Shown here in pieces: positions 42,004 through 51,431 of a DNA stretch of 64,000 nucleotides. The position numbers and the translations under genes are program-made. Numbering within the stretch: position 1 is the stretch's first letter; every line of letters begins with the position of its first letter. Under the pieces are notes generated by a model. It ran no database searches, was not told where the DNA came from, and was given only the letters and a program-made list of their open reading frames with translations. Origin of the DNA: Mycolicibacter heraklionensis (GTDB taxonomy: Bacteria > Actinomycetota > Actinomycetes > Mycobacteriales > Mycobacteriaceae); contig NZ_CP080997.1 in NCBI RefSeq assembly GCF_019645815.1, positions 124,001 to 188,000 on the forward strand. The letters run 5' to 3'.

Positions 42004-43254
42004 TCAACGAGGCGGCTCGATCAGCAGGGGCGGACCGCCGTAGGGGGTGGGAATCGTATAGCGGCCCTTGGGTGTCGGGTCGGTGGTCGCCGCCAGGTCT
42101 GCACCGGGCGGCGGTCCCGCGGTGTCATCGCCGGGTGGGCGTGGCGCATTGTGGGCGCCGCGCACCAGCACGGACTGGTCGGTGTCACGGCAGTAGCCGT
42201 ACAGGAACGGCTCCGGGTAGTCCGCCGCAGAAGGGGGCCGCCGCGGGGTCCCGTAATCGCAGGTGTAGCGAGGATAGAGGTCGGCGGTGAACCACAACCC
42301 GTTGTCGTGGAAGGCCGTACCGAGCGCCTCCAGCGTCGAACCGCGGTAGGCGGGGAACAACGCATTGAGCGCCGGAGTCCGGACATAGAGCAGCTGAGCC
42401 GCGGTGGTCAGGTTGCCCAGCAACCCGACCATGGTGTCGGAATTGTCATCGAAGAGTCCGTCGACCGCCGACAGCATCCCGGGCGCCTGGTCGACCAATC
42501 GATGGTAGCCGCCGATCATCCGGTTGATGCCCGTGAGCACCTTGTCGAGGTTCTCGGTCGTCACGGCCACCCCGTTGTTGACATCGCTGAGCATGGTGAG
42601 CGCCACCCGGCTCGACTTCAGCAGGCTCACCGTCTCCGGCAGCACCGAATCCAGGGTGGACAGCAAAAAGGTGCCGCCGTTGACGATGTCGGTCAGCTTC
42701 TGCGGACCCTCGTCGGACAGGCTGAGCTCCTTTTTGATCAGGTCGAGCTTGCGCGGATCGGTTTGCGCCAGCATGCCGTTGGCGTCGGCGAGCAACTGCG
42801 ACATCGGGATCGGGGTTGTGGCGCGGTCCCGCGAGACGACGCTGCCGGCGGACAGGAACGGTCCGGTCTCCGACGGGGGCTCGAAGTCGATGTACTGCTC
42901 ACCGGCGGCTGACAGGCCCGACACGCGCACCGTGCTGGCCGCCGGAATCTTCACCGTCGAGGAGATGTTGGCGACCGCATCGACACCGGTACCGCTGACC
43001 CGCAGCGACTCGATCCGGCCCACCGGAACGCCGCGAACCGACACGTCCTGGTTGGCCAGCAGCCCACCGGAATCCGGCAGCGCGATCGTGATCTGGTAGG
43101 TCGAGCGGGCCGGGTTCACCCGCAGCGCCCCCACCAGCAGGTAGCCGGTCGCGACCACCAGGGTCATCGCCAACGCGAGCCCTGACAGCAGGTTCTTTCG
43201 CCGGTCGCCGGCGCGGACCAAGCCGACGATGCGCCGGCTGAGTGCCTCGATCAT
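42004..43254 (-). CDS. MceF of second mce operon
   Basis: A 416-residue MCE protein with an N-terminal anchor (LLSGLALAMTLVVATGYLLV), the MCE domain (ITIALPDSGGLLANQDVSVR, GVPVGRIESLRVSG) and the F-type text ISSTVKIPAASTVRVSGLSA. The helical region is followed by a short tail rich in Pro. It lacks the Cys-rich tail of Mce1F, with only CDYGTP and YGYCRD Cys residues. The ATG at 43254 overlaps the mceE stop (ATGA). Confidence 0.9.
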   Translation of the reverse strand: MIEALSRRIVGLVRAGDRRKNLLSGLALAMTLVVATGYLLVGALRVNPARSTYQITIALPDSGGLLANQDVSVRGVPVGRIESLRVSGTGVDAVANISSTVKIPAASTVRVSGLSAAGEQYIDFEPPSETGPFLSAGSVVSRDRATTPIPMSQLLADANGMLAQTDPRKLDLIKKELSLSDEGPQKLTDIVNGGTFLLSTLDSVLPETVSLLKSSRVALTMLSDVNNGVAVTTENLDKVLTGINRMIGGYHRLVDQAPGMLSAVDGLFDDNSDTMVGLLGNLTTAAQLLYVRTPALNALFPAYRGSTLEALGTAFHDNGLWFTADLYPRYTCDYGTPRRPPSAADYPEPFLYGYCRDTDQSVLVRGAHNAPRPPGDDTAGPPPGADLAATTDPTPKGRYTIPTPYGGPPLLIEPPR

Positions 43255-44489
43255 GGTGTCGGCCCTGGTCCCGGCGGGCCGAGCTCCGCTGCTGCTACAT
43301 CGCCCTCCGCCGGGGTGGGAGGTATCGGCGGGCCGACCGCGGTCCACGGCGCCAGCCCCATATCGGAGTCCGGGCCGCGCCCCACCACGCGCTCCTGTAG
43401 TCGCCACAGCGCGTACTTGATGGAGCCGGCCAGCTTCGCCCAGTCGTAGCGCTTCGGGCCGTGAAATGCTGGGTCTCCTTTGAAGCCGGCGTCAGGCATC
43501 GACCCCCACACCAGCCTGTCAAAACCTGCCCGTAACGAAACCGCCGACCCAGCTGTCATCTTGATGATCGGCGCCTGCAACCGGTTCAGCGCGGCCAGAC
43601 TGGTGTCGGGGTCGATAGCCACGTCGTTCCATGCGCCAGCGAGCACGTTGGCGTCCTTGATGAAGCTGTGCCCGGAAGCGTCGGTCCCGGCAATCGACGG
43701 GAACCGGGCCAGCTGCTGGCTGGTCGCGCCGAGTTGCTCGACGAGATCGGCCAGCCGACCGGTGTTGTCCACCAGCGTGTCGGTGGCCGGACCCGCCGCG
43801 TCGAGCACATCGGTGAGCGCCGCGCTGCGGGCATCAAGCCGGTCGGCAAGCCGGCTGGTCTCACGCAGCGCGGTCTCGATCTCACCGGAGCGGGCGTTGA
43901 GTTTTGTCAGCAGCTCATTGGACTGGTTGATCAGCCTGCCGAACGCCTGGCCCTGATCGCCGGTCGCCTTGCCGGCGCCGTTGACGATATTGGTGAAGTT
44001 CTGCACAGCCCCACCGTTGACCAGAAGCGCCGCCGAACTCAGCACCGATTCTACCGTAGCAGCCGACGCGGTGAACTCCAGCCCGATGATGTCGCCACCC
44101 TTGAGCAGCGGCGTCGACGGGTCGACCTGAGTCGGCGGTTTGACCGCCACGAAGACGTCACCGAGCGGGGTCGCCGACCGCAATTCAGCCGTGCTGCCCA
44201 ACGGAATCCGGACACCGTCCATGATGCGCAGCGTGGTGACTGCAGTGTAGTTACGGGCGACTATCGACTCCAGCTGGCCGACATCGGCGCCGGAGAGCTT
44301 CACCTTGGCGTGCCCGGGCAGATTCAGCGCGTTGGCGAACACCGCGGTGATGAGATAGCCGCCGCTGCCGATGCCGGGAGCTGGCAACGGCAGACTGTCC
44401 AGCCCACTGGTGGTGCAGCCAGCAGTGATGACCGCGTTGCACAGCAGCGCCAGCGTCGCCCTGGGCGTTCGTTTCCGTCGCAATGCCAT
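43251..44489 (-). CDS. MceE lipoprotein of second mce operon
   Basis: A 412-residue MCE protein with a lipoprotein signal (ALLCNAVITAGC then TTS, lipobox ITAGC). The MCE domain has LITAVFANALNLPGHAKVKL and GADVGQLESIVARNYTAVTT. The helical segment AATVESVLSSAALLVNGGAV corresponds to the E-subunit motif. The C-terminus is Pro-rich. It starts three bases after the mceD stop and overlaps mceF. Confidence 0.9.
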   Translation of the reverse strand: MALRRKRTPRATLALLCNAVITAGCTTSGLDSLPLPAPGIGSGGYLITAVFANALNLPGHAKVKLSGADVGQLESIVARNYTAVTTLRIMDGVRIPLGSTAELRSATPLGDVFVAVKPPTQVDPSTPLLKGGDIIGLEFTASAATVESVLSSAALLVNGGAVQNFTNIVNGAGKATGDQGQAFGRLINQSNELLTKLNARSGEIETALRETSRLADRLDARSAALTDVLDAAGPATDTLVDNTGRLADLVEQLGATSQQLARFPSIAGTDASGHSFIKDANVLAGAWNDVAIDPDTSLAALNRLQAPIIKMTAGSAVSLRAGFDRLVWGSMPDAGFKGDPAFHGPKRYDWAKLAGSIKYALWRLQERVVGRGPDSDMGLAPWTAVGPPIPPTPAEGDVAAAELGPPGPGPTP

Positions 44490-44492
44490 CGC

Positions 44493-45626
44493 CTACTGCC
44501 CCATCATCGAGAGTCCGTCGAGGACGTACGTCAGCCCGAAGTCCGGGCCGTAATCCGCCAAGGTTCCGGTGCCGCAGCCTAATTGCCGCAAATGCATCAT
44601 GTTGCACAGCTCCTTGGTGCTTTGACTGTCGACCAGGCTCTTGTCGACCAGGGTGTGAGCCCGGATCGCCCCGTTGTTGGTGTCGACGGCGTTGTAGATG
44701 TTGTCCAGCGCCAGCGGTAGCAGGTCTATTAGCTCCGCCAGGTCGCGCTGCTTATCCACGAGGGTGGTTACGGCAGTGTCGCCGTTGAGGATGCTCTGCT
44801 TGAGGTTGTCACGGTTGGCTTGCAGCAGGGCGGTCGCCTGCGTGATGATCTCGTTGAACTTACGCCCAGTGCGTCCCGCCCCGAAGTCCTCGTCGGCGAG
44901 CATCTGACTCAATTGGCGGGTGGTGGAACCGAATTGACGCAGCCTCGCGTCATTGCGGGCCGCCGCGTCCATCAGCGAGCTAAGATTGACGATGATCGAG
45001 GTCAACTGATCACCGGTCGCCTCGCCGCGGTCGGAGCTCAGTCGCAACGCCCGAGACAATTCGCTCAGGGCCGACTTGATCTTCGCGCCGTTGCCGCCGG
45101 CGATGTCGGCGGCGGCGTTGATCACGTCGGCTACCGGCCCGTTGCCGTTGCCGTCGCCGCTGAGCGACTTCGAAACCCTGTCGAGCATGTCAAGCACACG
45201 ATCGAATGCCACTGGTGTCCGGGTGCGGTTCAGCCCGATAGTGGTGTGGTCGGCCAACACCGGACCGCCGGTATAGGCTGGCGTCAGTTCGACTTGCCGA
45301 GCGGTGAGGATCGAGGTGTTGATGGTCACCGCGTGCACGTTGGCTGGGATCTTTACGTTGCGGTCGACGGTGAACTCGGCCTCGACGTACCCGCCCTTCG
45401 GGGTGATCTTGGTGACCTTGCCCACCGGCATTCCGAGCACCGCAACCACATTGTCCTCGTAGAGGCCTGCGGCGCTGCCGAATTGGGCGGTGACGGTGAT
45501 GTGTCCGCCGAACGGGTTGAGGTAGTAGGCGGCCACGGCAGTGACGAGCAGTACTCCTGCGGTCAGCGCACTCACCAGCGCGGCGACACGGCGGCGGCTG
45601 CGGGTGGCGGTCGGCGGGGCGCTCAT
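44493..45626 (-). CDS. MceD of second mce operon
   Basis: A 377-residue MCE protein: an N-terminal anchor (VSALTAGVLLVTAVAAYYL), the MCE domain (VTAQFGSAAGLYEDNVVAVL, GMPVGKVTKITPKGGYVEAE) and helical segments with GGNGAKIKSALSELSRALRL. It ends soon after CGTGTLADYGPDFGL and lacks the long Pro-rich tail of Mce1D. The ATG at 45626 overlaps the mceC stop by four bases; an upstream in-frame ATG at 45692 would overlap mceC by 70 bases and is rejected. Confidence 0.9.
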   Translation of the reverse strand: MSAPPTATRSRRRVAALVSALTAGVLLVTAVAAYYLNPFGGHITVTAQFGSAAGLYEDNVVAVLGMPVGKVTKITPKGGYVEAEFTVDRNVKIPANVHAVTINTSILTARQVELTPAYTGGPVLADHTTIGLNRTRTPVAFDRVLDMLDRVSKSLSGDGNGNGPVADVINAAADIAGGNGAKIKSALSELSRALRLSSDRGEATGDQLTSIIVNLSSLMDAAARNDARLRQFGSTTRQLSQMLADEDFGAGRTGRKFNEIITQATALLQANRDNLKQSILNGDTAVTTLVDKQRDLAELIDLLPLALDNIYNAVDTNNGAIRAHTLVDKSLVDSQSTKELCNMMHLRQLGCGTGTLADYGPDFGLTYVLDGLSMMGQ

Positions 45627-46666
45627 TTGCAGTCCTTGAAGTACTCGATCATGCCGAACTGCTTGGCGCGGCCACTGATCGCGCACATCCACGAGTCGAT
45701 CGCCATCCCGTTAACTAGGTAGGTTTCGAAAGCCGGTCCGTAGCCGGTGGCATTGGTCAGACCCCGCAATGGCGGCGGTGCGGCCTGCAGCAGGCTGCGC
45801 AGCAGGTCGTCATGCTGGCCGAGCATGTCGGATAGCGCACGCAGGTTGGCCAGCATGTCGTCGAGCATCGTCCGGTCGCTGACCACGATGTTGTTCAGTT
45901 GACCCACCAGACTGGTCAGCGCAGCCAGCATGGCGTGGAAGGTGTGCTGTCGCGCTACCAGTTCCCCGAGGAAATCCTGGCCCTGATCGACCAGGTTGCC
46001 CAGGTTCGTCTGCTGGTTGTGCAAGGTGTTGGCCACCCGCTGGGTGCTGGCGAGCAGGGTGCCGAGCTGATCACGCCGGTCGGCGGTGATCTTCGACAGC
46101 GTGTGCAGATTGGCCATCGCCTGTGGAACCACCGGGGGCAGCCCGCTCAGCTGTTGGCCGAGCACGGCCAGGGACTGGCCGAACTGGTCGGAGTCGACCT
46201 GGTCGAATGTGGTGGTGGCGTCCTCTAGCAGCGACTCCAGCGAATAGGGCACCTCGGTGTGGGCGAGCGGGATCCGTTTGTCGGGCAGCGAACCCGGGCC
46301 GTCGGGTTCCAGTCGCAGGTAGCGCGACCCGAGGATCGTCATCACCTGGATTTTGGCCCCGGTGTCTTTGCCCAGCGGAATGTTGTTGCGCACGGTAAAA
46401 CCGGCCTCGACGTGATCGCCGGCGAGCCGCATGCTCGTTACCCGGCCCACCTCGATGCCCGCGATCACGATGGGATTGCCCGGCGCCAGCGCCGCGGCCT
46501 GGGCGAACTCCGCGGTGTAGCGGGTGTAGCCGAAGCCGGCCAGCTTGACCAGCAGCGCCGCGGCGACGACGACCGCGACAACCGCCAATGCCGCGAACCC
46601 CAGCCAGGTGGTGTTGTAGGACTCCAGTGTCCGGGAGCGCCACCTGCGGAGCGACTGATTATCCAT
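45623..46666 (-). CDS. MceC of second mce operon
   Basis: A 347-residue MCE protein with an anchor (LAVVAVVVAAALLVKLAGFG) and the MCE domain (YTAEFAQAAALAPGNPIVIA, GIEVGRVTSMRLAGDHVEAG). The helical C-terminal half has QQTNLGNLVDQGQDFLGELV. Unlike Mce1C it has no Pro-rich extension. Its start overlaps mceB by eight bases and its stop overlaps the mceD start. Confidence 0.9.
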   Translation of the reverse strand: MDNQSLRRWRSRTLESYNTTWLGFAALAVVAVVVAAALLVKLAGFGYTRYTAEFAQAAALAPGNPIVIAGIEVGRVTSMRLAGDHVEAGFTVRNNIPLGKDTGAKIQVMTILGSRYLRLEPDGPGSLPDKRIPLAHTEVPYSLESLLEDATTTFDQVDSDQFGQSLAVLGQQLSGLPPVVPQAMANLHTLSKITADRRDQLGTLLASTQRVANTLHNQQTNLGNLVDQGQDFLGELVARQHTFHAMLAALTSLVGQLNNIVVSDRTMLDDMLANLRALSDMLGQHDDLLRSLLQAAPPPLRGLTNATGYGPAFETYLVNGMAIDSWMCAISGRAKQFGMIEYFKDCK

Positions 46667-47753
46667 TGACGGTGTTCCTGCATCTCGGGGTGTGCCAGGC
46701 CAGGTTCTTCATGGTGATGGGCGTGGCGTTGCCGGGCGTGGCGGCGTTGACGATGATCGTGGTGATGTCGTTGAGGCCGGGAAAGAACCCGGTGATGTTC
46801 AGGTCGCAGACATACGTGGAGCCGTAGGCGCCGTCCCCGAGTACCCGACCCAGGCCTTTGAGCAGCAGTGGCAGGTTGTCGCCGGTGAAAGCCAGCTGCG
46901 GCTCGATTCCGGCCATGTGCTTGGAGAACCCGGGTTCCCGGTTGATCATCTCATCCAGGGAGGGGAAGACCTCGTCGGCGATCGTCGACAGCTGCCGGGT
47001 CACCTGGGCCAGGGAGCCGACCGAGGACTGCAATGCCGGGCGACGCGAGTCTAGGTCGGCGACCGCTCGCCGGGCCTGCGTCAGCGCGTGGTCCAACTGA
47101 TCGTTCTGCCCGGCGATGGTGCCGGTAAGCCGGTTCAGGCTGGTGATGAGGTCGCCGAGCACCTCGTCGCGCCCGGCCAGCGTCGCGGTGAGCGTCGACG
47201 ACTGATCCACCAGTGCGGTGATAGACGCCTGGTCGCCTTGCAGCGACTCCAGCACACCCCGGGTCAGATCGTCGGCCTGCTTGGGATCCAGCAGCGACAT
47301 CAACGGTTTGAAGCCGTTGAGCAGCGCGCCGACGTCGAAGGACGGTTCGGTGTGGTCCACCCCGATCACGCCGCCGCGGGGCAGCACTCGTTCGTCCCCC
47401 CCGGTGTACTCGCCGTCTTTGCCCAGCGACAGCCCGAGATAACGCTGCCCGATAATGTTCTGGTAGGTCACCGACGCGACGGTGTTGGCATACAGCTTCT
47501 GGTTGCTTTGGACGATGAACGAGACCTTCGCTAACTTCCCTTCCAATGCCACCTCGTCGACCCGGCCCACCCGGACCCCGGCCATCCGGACGTCGTCGCC
47601 TTCGCGCAGGCCGTACACATCGGTGAACACGGCCGCATACGGCGTCGTCGCACCAGAGACGTCGCGGCGCAGCGTGGCATAGACCAGCCAGGTCAGCACC
47701 ATCGAGACGACCATGAAGATGGACAGTCCGATCAGCGGGCCGCGGAATCTCAT
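46659..47753 (-). CDS. MceB of second mce operon
   Basis: A 364-residue MCE protein with an N-terminal anchor (LSIFMVVSMVLTWLVYATL) and MCE-domain text (YAAVFTDVYGLREGDDVRMA, VASVTYQNIIGQRYLGLSLG). The IGQRYLGL motif is the B-subunit version of the MCE core. The helical part includes GALLNGFKPLMSLLDPKQAD, which closely parallels Mce1B. It overlaps mceA by four bases. Confidence 0.91.
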   Translation of the reverse strand: MRFRGPLIGLSIFMVVSMVLTWLVYATLRRDVSGATTPYAAVFTDVYGLREGDDVRMAGVRVGRVDEVALEGKLAKVSFIVQSNQKLYANTVASVTYQNIIGQRYLGLSLGKDGEYTGGDERVLPRGGVIGVDHTEPSFDVGALLNGFKPLMSLLDPKQADDLTRGVLESLQGDQASITALVDQSSTLTATLAGRDEVLGDLITSLNRLTGTIAGQNDQLDHALTQARRAVADLDSRRPALQSSVGSLAQVTRQLSTIADEVFPSLDEMINREPGFSKHMAGIEPQLAFTGDNLPLLLKGLGRVLGDGAYGSTYVCDLNITGFFPGLNDITTIIVNAATPGNATPITMKNLAWHTPRCRNTVNG

Positions 47754-49336
47754 TTGTGGCCTCCCGTGTCGGCGGGTACGAACGAGACCGCGTTACCGCG
47801 GGCGACCGGGCCGAGCAGCAGCTGCGCCGCCACAGATGCCGGCTCACGCTGGCCGGTGATCAGGCCCAGCTGGTTGCGTTCGGCCTGGCTGCCGACCGGA
47901 CCCACGTTGCCGCCGAAGGCCGCGGGGGCCGCGGGCGCCATCGGGGAGGCCGGCTGCCACTCCGGTGCATGCGGCAGTGACGGGATTGGCGGCTCGGGCG
48001 GAGGCGGCGGGCCGAGGTCGAGCGGGTCGCCGGTGCTGGGAATCCGGGGGGCCGGGCCGGTCCACCACGGCAGCGGCGGGTTGGTGCCCTCCAGGCTGCG
48101 ATTCGGGTTGACCAGGGGCGGTCCGACGGCACGGAGGTTCCCATCCGGGCCGATCTCGGTGCCCGCCGGCGGTTCCAGGCCGGCCGGGAAGTGGTAGTTC
48201 TGCGGCAGCATGTTCTCAGGCAGCTCGGAACGCACCTCGATCATCGGCGCGGTGAAGCAGCTCGGCCCCTTCAGCTCGCCGTACTGCGGGCAGTCCGCGC
48301 GGGTGTAAGTGTGCATCGGGGTGAACGACAGGTTGAACCGCGTGTTCTTGGAGACGAGGTCGGGGTCGTAGAAGTGGTCGAAGAATTTCTCGGAGAGCCG
48401 ATTGACCCGGGTGAAGATCGGGACGTACTTGTCGGCGTTGTTGGCCAGCACGCCAACAACGGGCGTGAGGTCGTGGGTGATCTGGATCAGTTGGTCGATG
48501 TGGTTGTCCAGGGCTTCCCGGGCCACACCCACGGTGTGCTGGCCACCGCCGACCAACGAGGCCAACTCGGCGCGCTTCTGGGCGAACGCGCGCATCGGTT
48601 CGACGGCCTGGTGCAGCGCGTCGACGAGGTCGGGAGCGGTGGACTGCAGGCCATGGGTGGCATCGAGCAAGGCCGAGACGGTCGATGGGCCGGGGTCGGT
48701 GGCGACGATGCCGTTGAGCTGATCGAGCAGCCGGGACATGTGCGCGCCCGCATTGAGCAACGCGACGCGCCGATTGTCGGTGGCCGCGCCGACGGCGGCC
48801 AGGATGCCCAGACTGTGGTCTTCGCGCCCGCGACCGGTGGCGGCCAGGATGTCGCGCAGTTTGGACACGGTGGTCTGGAAGATCACCGTGGACAGTTCGC
48901 CGTTCTCGGCGATGTGGGTGCCGGTACGGATGGTGGGTCCACCGGTTCCGGAGTCCACCAGCTGGATGGACGAGACCGCGAAAACGTTGGACGGCACCAC
49001 GCGGGCGGTCACCGAATGCGGGATGTCCTTGGCGTAGTCGGGCTTGAGGTTGATGTGTACGTAGTTGGGTTTGCCGTAGGCGGCGGGGATCACGTCGGTG
49101 ACATTACCGACTAGCAGGCCATGGTACTTGACGTCGGACTGGGCCGGCAGCCCGTCGCCGACGTTGATCAGGTCGGCCACCACCCGCACGTAGGAGTTGA
49201 GCATGCCGGTGGACTTGGCCAACAGGCCGCCGGTGGTCAGCGCGATCACCAGCAGGACCGCGATCCCCGCGCCCAGCAGTTGCTGTTCGGAGGGGCCGCG
49301 GCCGTCGGTGTCGAGCGAGTTGGCCATGTCAGCCAC
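47750..49336 (-). CDS. MceA of second mce operon
   Basis: A 528-residue MCE protein, starting at ATG 49336 (or 49327). It has an anchor (AGIAVLLVIALTTGGLLAKS), the MCE domain (VVADLINVGDGLPAQSDVKY, GLLVGNVTDVIPAAYGKPNY) and helical region, then about 140 residues of Pro-rich tail (DPLDLGPPPPPEPPIPSLP). The tail is far longer than in this locus's Mce1A. It overlaps yrbEB by eight bases. Confidence 0.91.
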   Translation of the reverse strand: MADMANSLDTDGRGPSEQQLLGAGIAVLLVIALTTGGLLAKSTGMLNSYVRVVADLINVGDGLPAQSDVKYHGLLVGNVTDVIPAAYGKPNYVHINLKPDYAKDIPHSVTARVVPSNVFAVSSIQLVDSGTGGPTIRTGTHIAENGELSTVIFQTTVSKLRDILAATGRGREDHSLGILAAVGAATDNRRVALLNAGAHMSRLLDQLNGIVATDPGPSTVSALLDATHGLQSTAPDLVDALHQAVEPMRAFAQKRAELASLVGGGQHTVGVAREALDNHIDQLIQITHDLTPVVGVLANNADKYVPIFTRVNRLSEKFFDHFYDPDLVSKNTRFNLSFTPMHTYTRADCPQYGELKGPSCFTAPMIEVRSELPENMLPQNYHFPAGLEPPAGTEIGPDGNLRAVGPPLVNPNRSLEGTNPPLPWWTGPAPRIPSTGDPLDLGPPPPPEPPIPSLPHAPEWQPASPMAPAAPAAFGGNVGPVGSQAERNQLGLITGQREPASVAAQLLLGPVARGNAVSFVPADTGGHK

Positions 49337-50186
49337 CGAACCTTGCGCCGGCGTCGATGCTCCACAGCGCCATCGTCAGCAGCATGTTGACCATGATCAC
49401 GATCGTGATGGAAGCCCGCATGGCCCGGCCGGAGGCCACCCCGACGCCTTCGGGTCCGCCGGAGGCGTAGAAGCCGTAGTAGCACTGCACGGTAGAGGCC
49501 AGCCACACGAACACCACGCACTTGAGCACGGAGTAGACGATGTCCTTGCCGCTCAACATCATTGTGAAGTAGTGCGTGTACGGGCCGATGGAGCCGCCGC
49601 CGATGATGCCGGTGACCAGCTGGCAGGTCAGGTAGGTGATCGCCAGACAGGCCACGTAGAGCGGGATCACCGCGATGGTCGCGGCCAGCAGTCGGGTGGT
49701 GACCAGGAACGGAATGGGCCGGATCGCGATCGAATCGAGGGCGTCGATCTCCTCGGCGATTCGCATGGCGCCGAGCTGCGCGGTGAAGCGGCAACCGGCC
49801 TGCATCGCGAACGCCATCGAGGCCATGATCGGTGCCAGCTCGCGGGTGTTGACCAGTGATGAGATGATGCCGGTCGCGGGCCCCAGCCCCAGCAGATTCA
49901 GAAAGTTGTAGCCCTCGATCGCCACCAGCGCACCGGCGGTGAAGCCCAGGACGATCGCCACCCCAGCGGTGCCGCCACCCACCACGATGGAGCCGTTGCC
50001 CCAGGCGATGTCGGAGAGCAACCGCAGAAACTCCTTGCGGTAGTGACGTAGCACGGTCGGAACACCGGCCGCGGCGCGGCCGAAGAACACCAGCATGTGT
50101 CCCAAGCGGATGGTCGGCTCGGACGCCATCCGGTAGGCGCGCAGCAGCGGGCGCGCGAATGCCGGGACATAGGACGACGCGGTCAT
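49329..50186 (-). CDS. YrbEB permease of second mce operon
   Basis: A 285-residue MlaE-family permease. Its cytoplasmic coupling loop reads RIAEEIDALDSIAIRPIPFL and its C-terminal block CYYGFYASGGPEGVGVASGR is the B-type signature also seen in YrbE1B. Five or six membrane helices are visible. The ATG at 50186 follows the yrbEA stop by one base. It pairs with YrbEA to form the permease driven by an MceG-type ATPase, not encoded in this window. Confidence 0.92.
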   Translation of the reverse strand: MTASSYVPAFARPLLRAYRMASEPTIRLGHMLVFFGRAAAGVPTVLRHYRKEFLRLLSDIAWGNGSIVVGGGTAGVAIVLGFTAGALVAIEGYNFLNLLGLGPATGIISSLVNTRELAPIMASMAFAMQAGCRFTAQLGAMRIAEEIDALDSIAIRPIPFLVTTRLLAATIAVIPLYVACLAITYLTCQLVTGIIGGGSIGPYTHYFTMMLSGKDIVYSVLKCVVFVWLASTVQCYYGFYASGGPEGVGVASGRAMRASITIVIMVNMLLTMALWSIDAGARFGG

Positions 50187-50187
50187 C

Positions 50188-51057
50188 TCACAGCCCCGTC
50201 CGTGGGTAGAGCACGTTATAGAGCTCGCTGATGCCGACATTGACGATCATCAGAACCAGGATCGACTCGACCACCGAAGCGTTCACCGAGTTGGCGACGC
50301 CGGCCGGACCGCCGCGGGTGGACAGTCCCTTCTGGCAGGACACCACCGCGACGATCGCGCCGTAGACCACGGCCTTGATCAGCGCGACGATCATGTCGCC
50401 GGTGGTGGCGAACGAGGAGAACGTGGCCACGAAACTGCCGGGCGCGCCCTTCTGGAAATACACGTTGAACAGGTAGCTGGCCAAAAAGCCTACGAAGCAG
50501 GTGATTCCGGTCAGCGCTACGCCGATCATGATGGCCGCGGCGAAGCGGGGGACCACCAGCCGACGGATCACCGAGACGCCCATCACCTCCATGGCGTCGG
50601 TCTCCTCGCGCATGGTTCGCGAACCCAGGTCGGCGGTGATGGCCGACCCGACCGCGGCGGCCATCAGCATGGCCGCCACCAGCGAGGCAGCCTGCCGGAT
50701 GACAGCGAGCCCGGCAGCCGCGCCGGCCAGTGAGGTGGCGCCGACCTGGTTGGCCAGCAGCGCGAACTGAATGGAGAGCGTGACCCCGATCGGCAATGCG
50801 ACCAAAACCGTCGGCAGCACAGCGGTGTTGGCCATGAAGGCGCTCTGCCGGACGAACTCGCCCCATTGGAATCGGCCGCCGAACAGGTCGGAGAAGAAGT
50901 ACTGCACGGTGCGCACCGCCAGGACGCACTGTTCGCCGACGGTGGTCAGCGAGGCCAGCGGGTGGCGGTTGACATAACCGGCGGTCCAGTCCTGGATGGC
51001 TGCCACTCCGTCGAGCGCAGGCTCGGCGGCGAGGTCGCGGTCGTCCTGGGTGGTCAT
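50188..51057 (-). CDS. YrbEA permease of second mce operon
   Basis: A 289-residue MlaE-family permease and the first gene of the minus-strand operon running to 40625. The coupling loop is TMREETDAMEVMGVSVIRRL, with Thr where YrbE1A has Ile in EEIDA. Compared with YrbE1A it has an N-terminal extension of about 30 residues (RDLAAEPALDGVAAIQDWT). The helices include AVLPTVLVALPIGVTLSIQF. The sequence is clearly different from YrbE1A, so this is another mce class, not an mce1 duplication; I cannot fix the class number. Confidence 0.92.
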   Translation of the reverse strand: MTTQDDRDLAAEPALDGVAAIQDWTAGYVNRHPLASLTTVGEQCVLAVRTVQYFFSDLFGGRFQWGEFVRQSAFMANTAVLPTVLVALPIGVTLSIQFALLANQVGATSLAGAAAGLAVIRQAASLVAAMLMAAAVGSAITADLGSRTMREETDAMEVMGVSVIRRLVVPRFAAAIMIGVALTGITCFVGFLASYLFNVYFQKGAPGSFVATFSSFATTGDMIVALIKAVVYGAIVAVVSCQKGLSTRGGPAGVANSVNASVVESILVLMIVNVGISELYNVLYPRTGL

Positions 51058-51431
51058 TTGTCGCCGATCGTGGTCGTGAGATCACCTGAGGTTGCCGTTC
51101 GCGGGTGCGGCAGATGATCCATGGCGGCCACCATAGTCAGCGTTCGTACTCCGCGGTAGGGTTCGGAACTTCTCGGACCAACTGGTGGGTAGATAAAAAG
51201 GATACGCATGGCTACCAAGGGGGATGAGCTCATGGGGTCTCGCCGCGACCTTTCATCCGGACATGATGTCGGACACAATGCCCCGGCAAGGGCGCTTCAG
51301 GCAACATGACTCCGGTTATGGCGGAGTTACCGGCCAGTAGCACGCGTTTTCGTGGTTTTGGCATCCTCGTGCGGGCGTCGATGGCGATACTCGACCGGGA
51401 CAAGCGCGAGACGTGGAAGGAGATCGGGGCG
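51058..51431. promoter_or_regulatory. Divergent region between second mce operon and secreted-protein gene
   Basis: About 370 bases with no convincing gene. It must hold the promoter of the ten-gene minus-strand mce operon and that of the plus-strand gene at 51432. An A-rich patch (GATAAAAAGGATA, near 51193-51205) stands out in the GC-rich background. I see no clear palindrome or GntR/TetR-like operator. Confidence 0.4.

Noticed and set aside
28116..51057. The second mce operon as a recent duplication of mce1
   Set aside because: YrbE and Mce proteins of the two operons differ throughout, tail types are swapped between subunits and there is no DNA-level similarity, so they are old, separate classes.
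51054..51278. A 74-codon minus-strand reading frame overlapping the yrbEA start by ATGA
   Set aside because: The overlap is tempting, but the translation is low-complexity, has no ribosome site and lies in the divergent promoter region; it is more likely chance.
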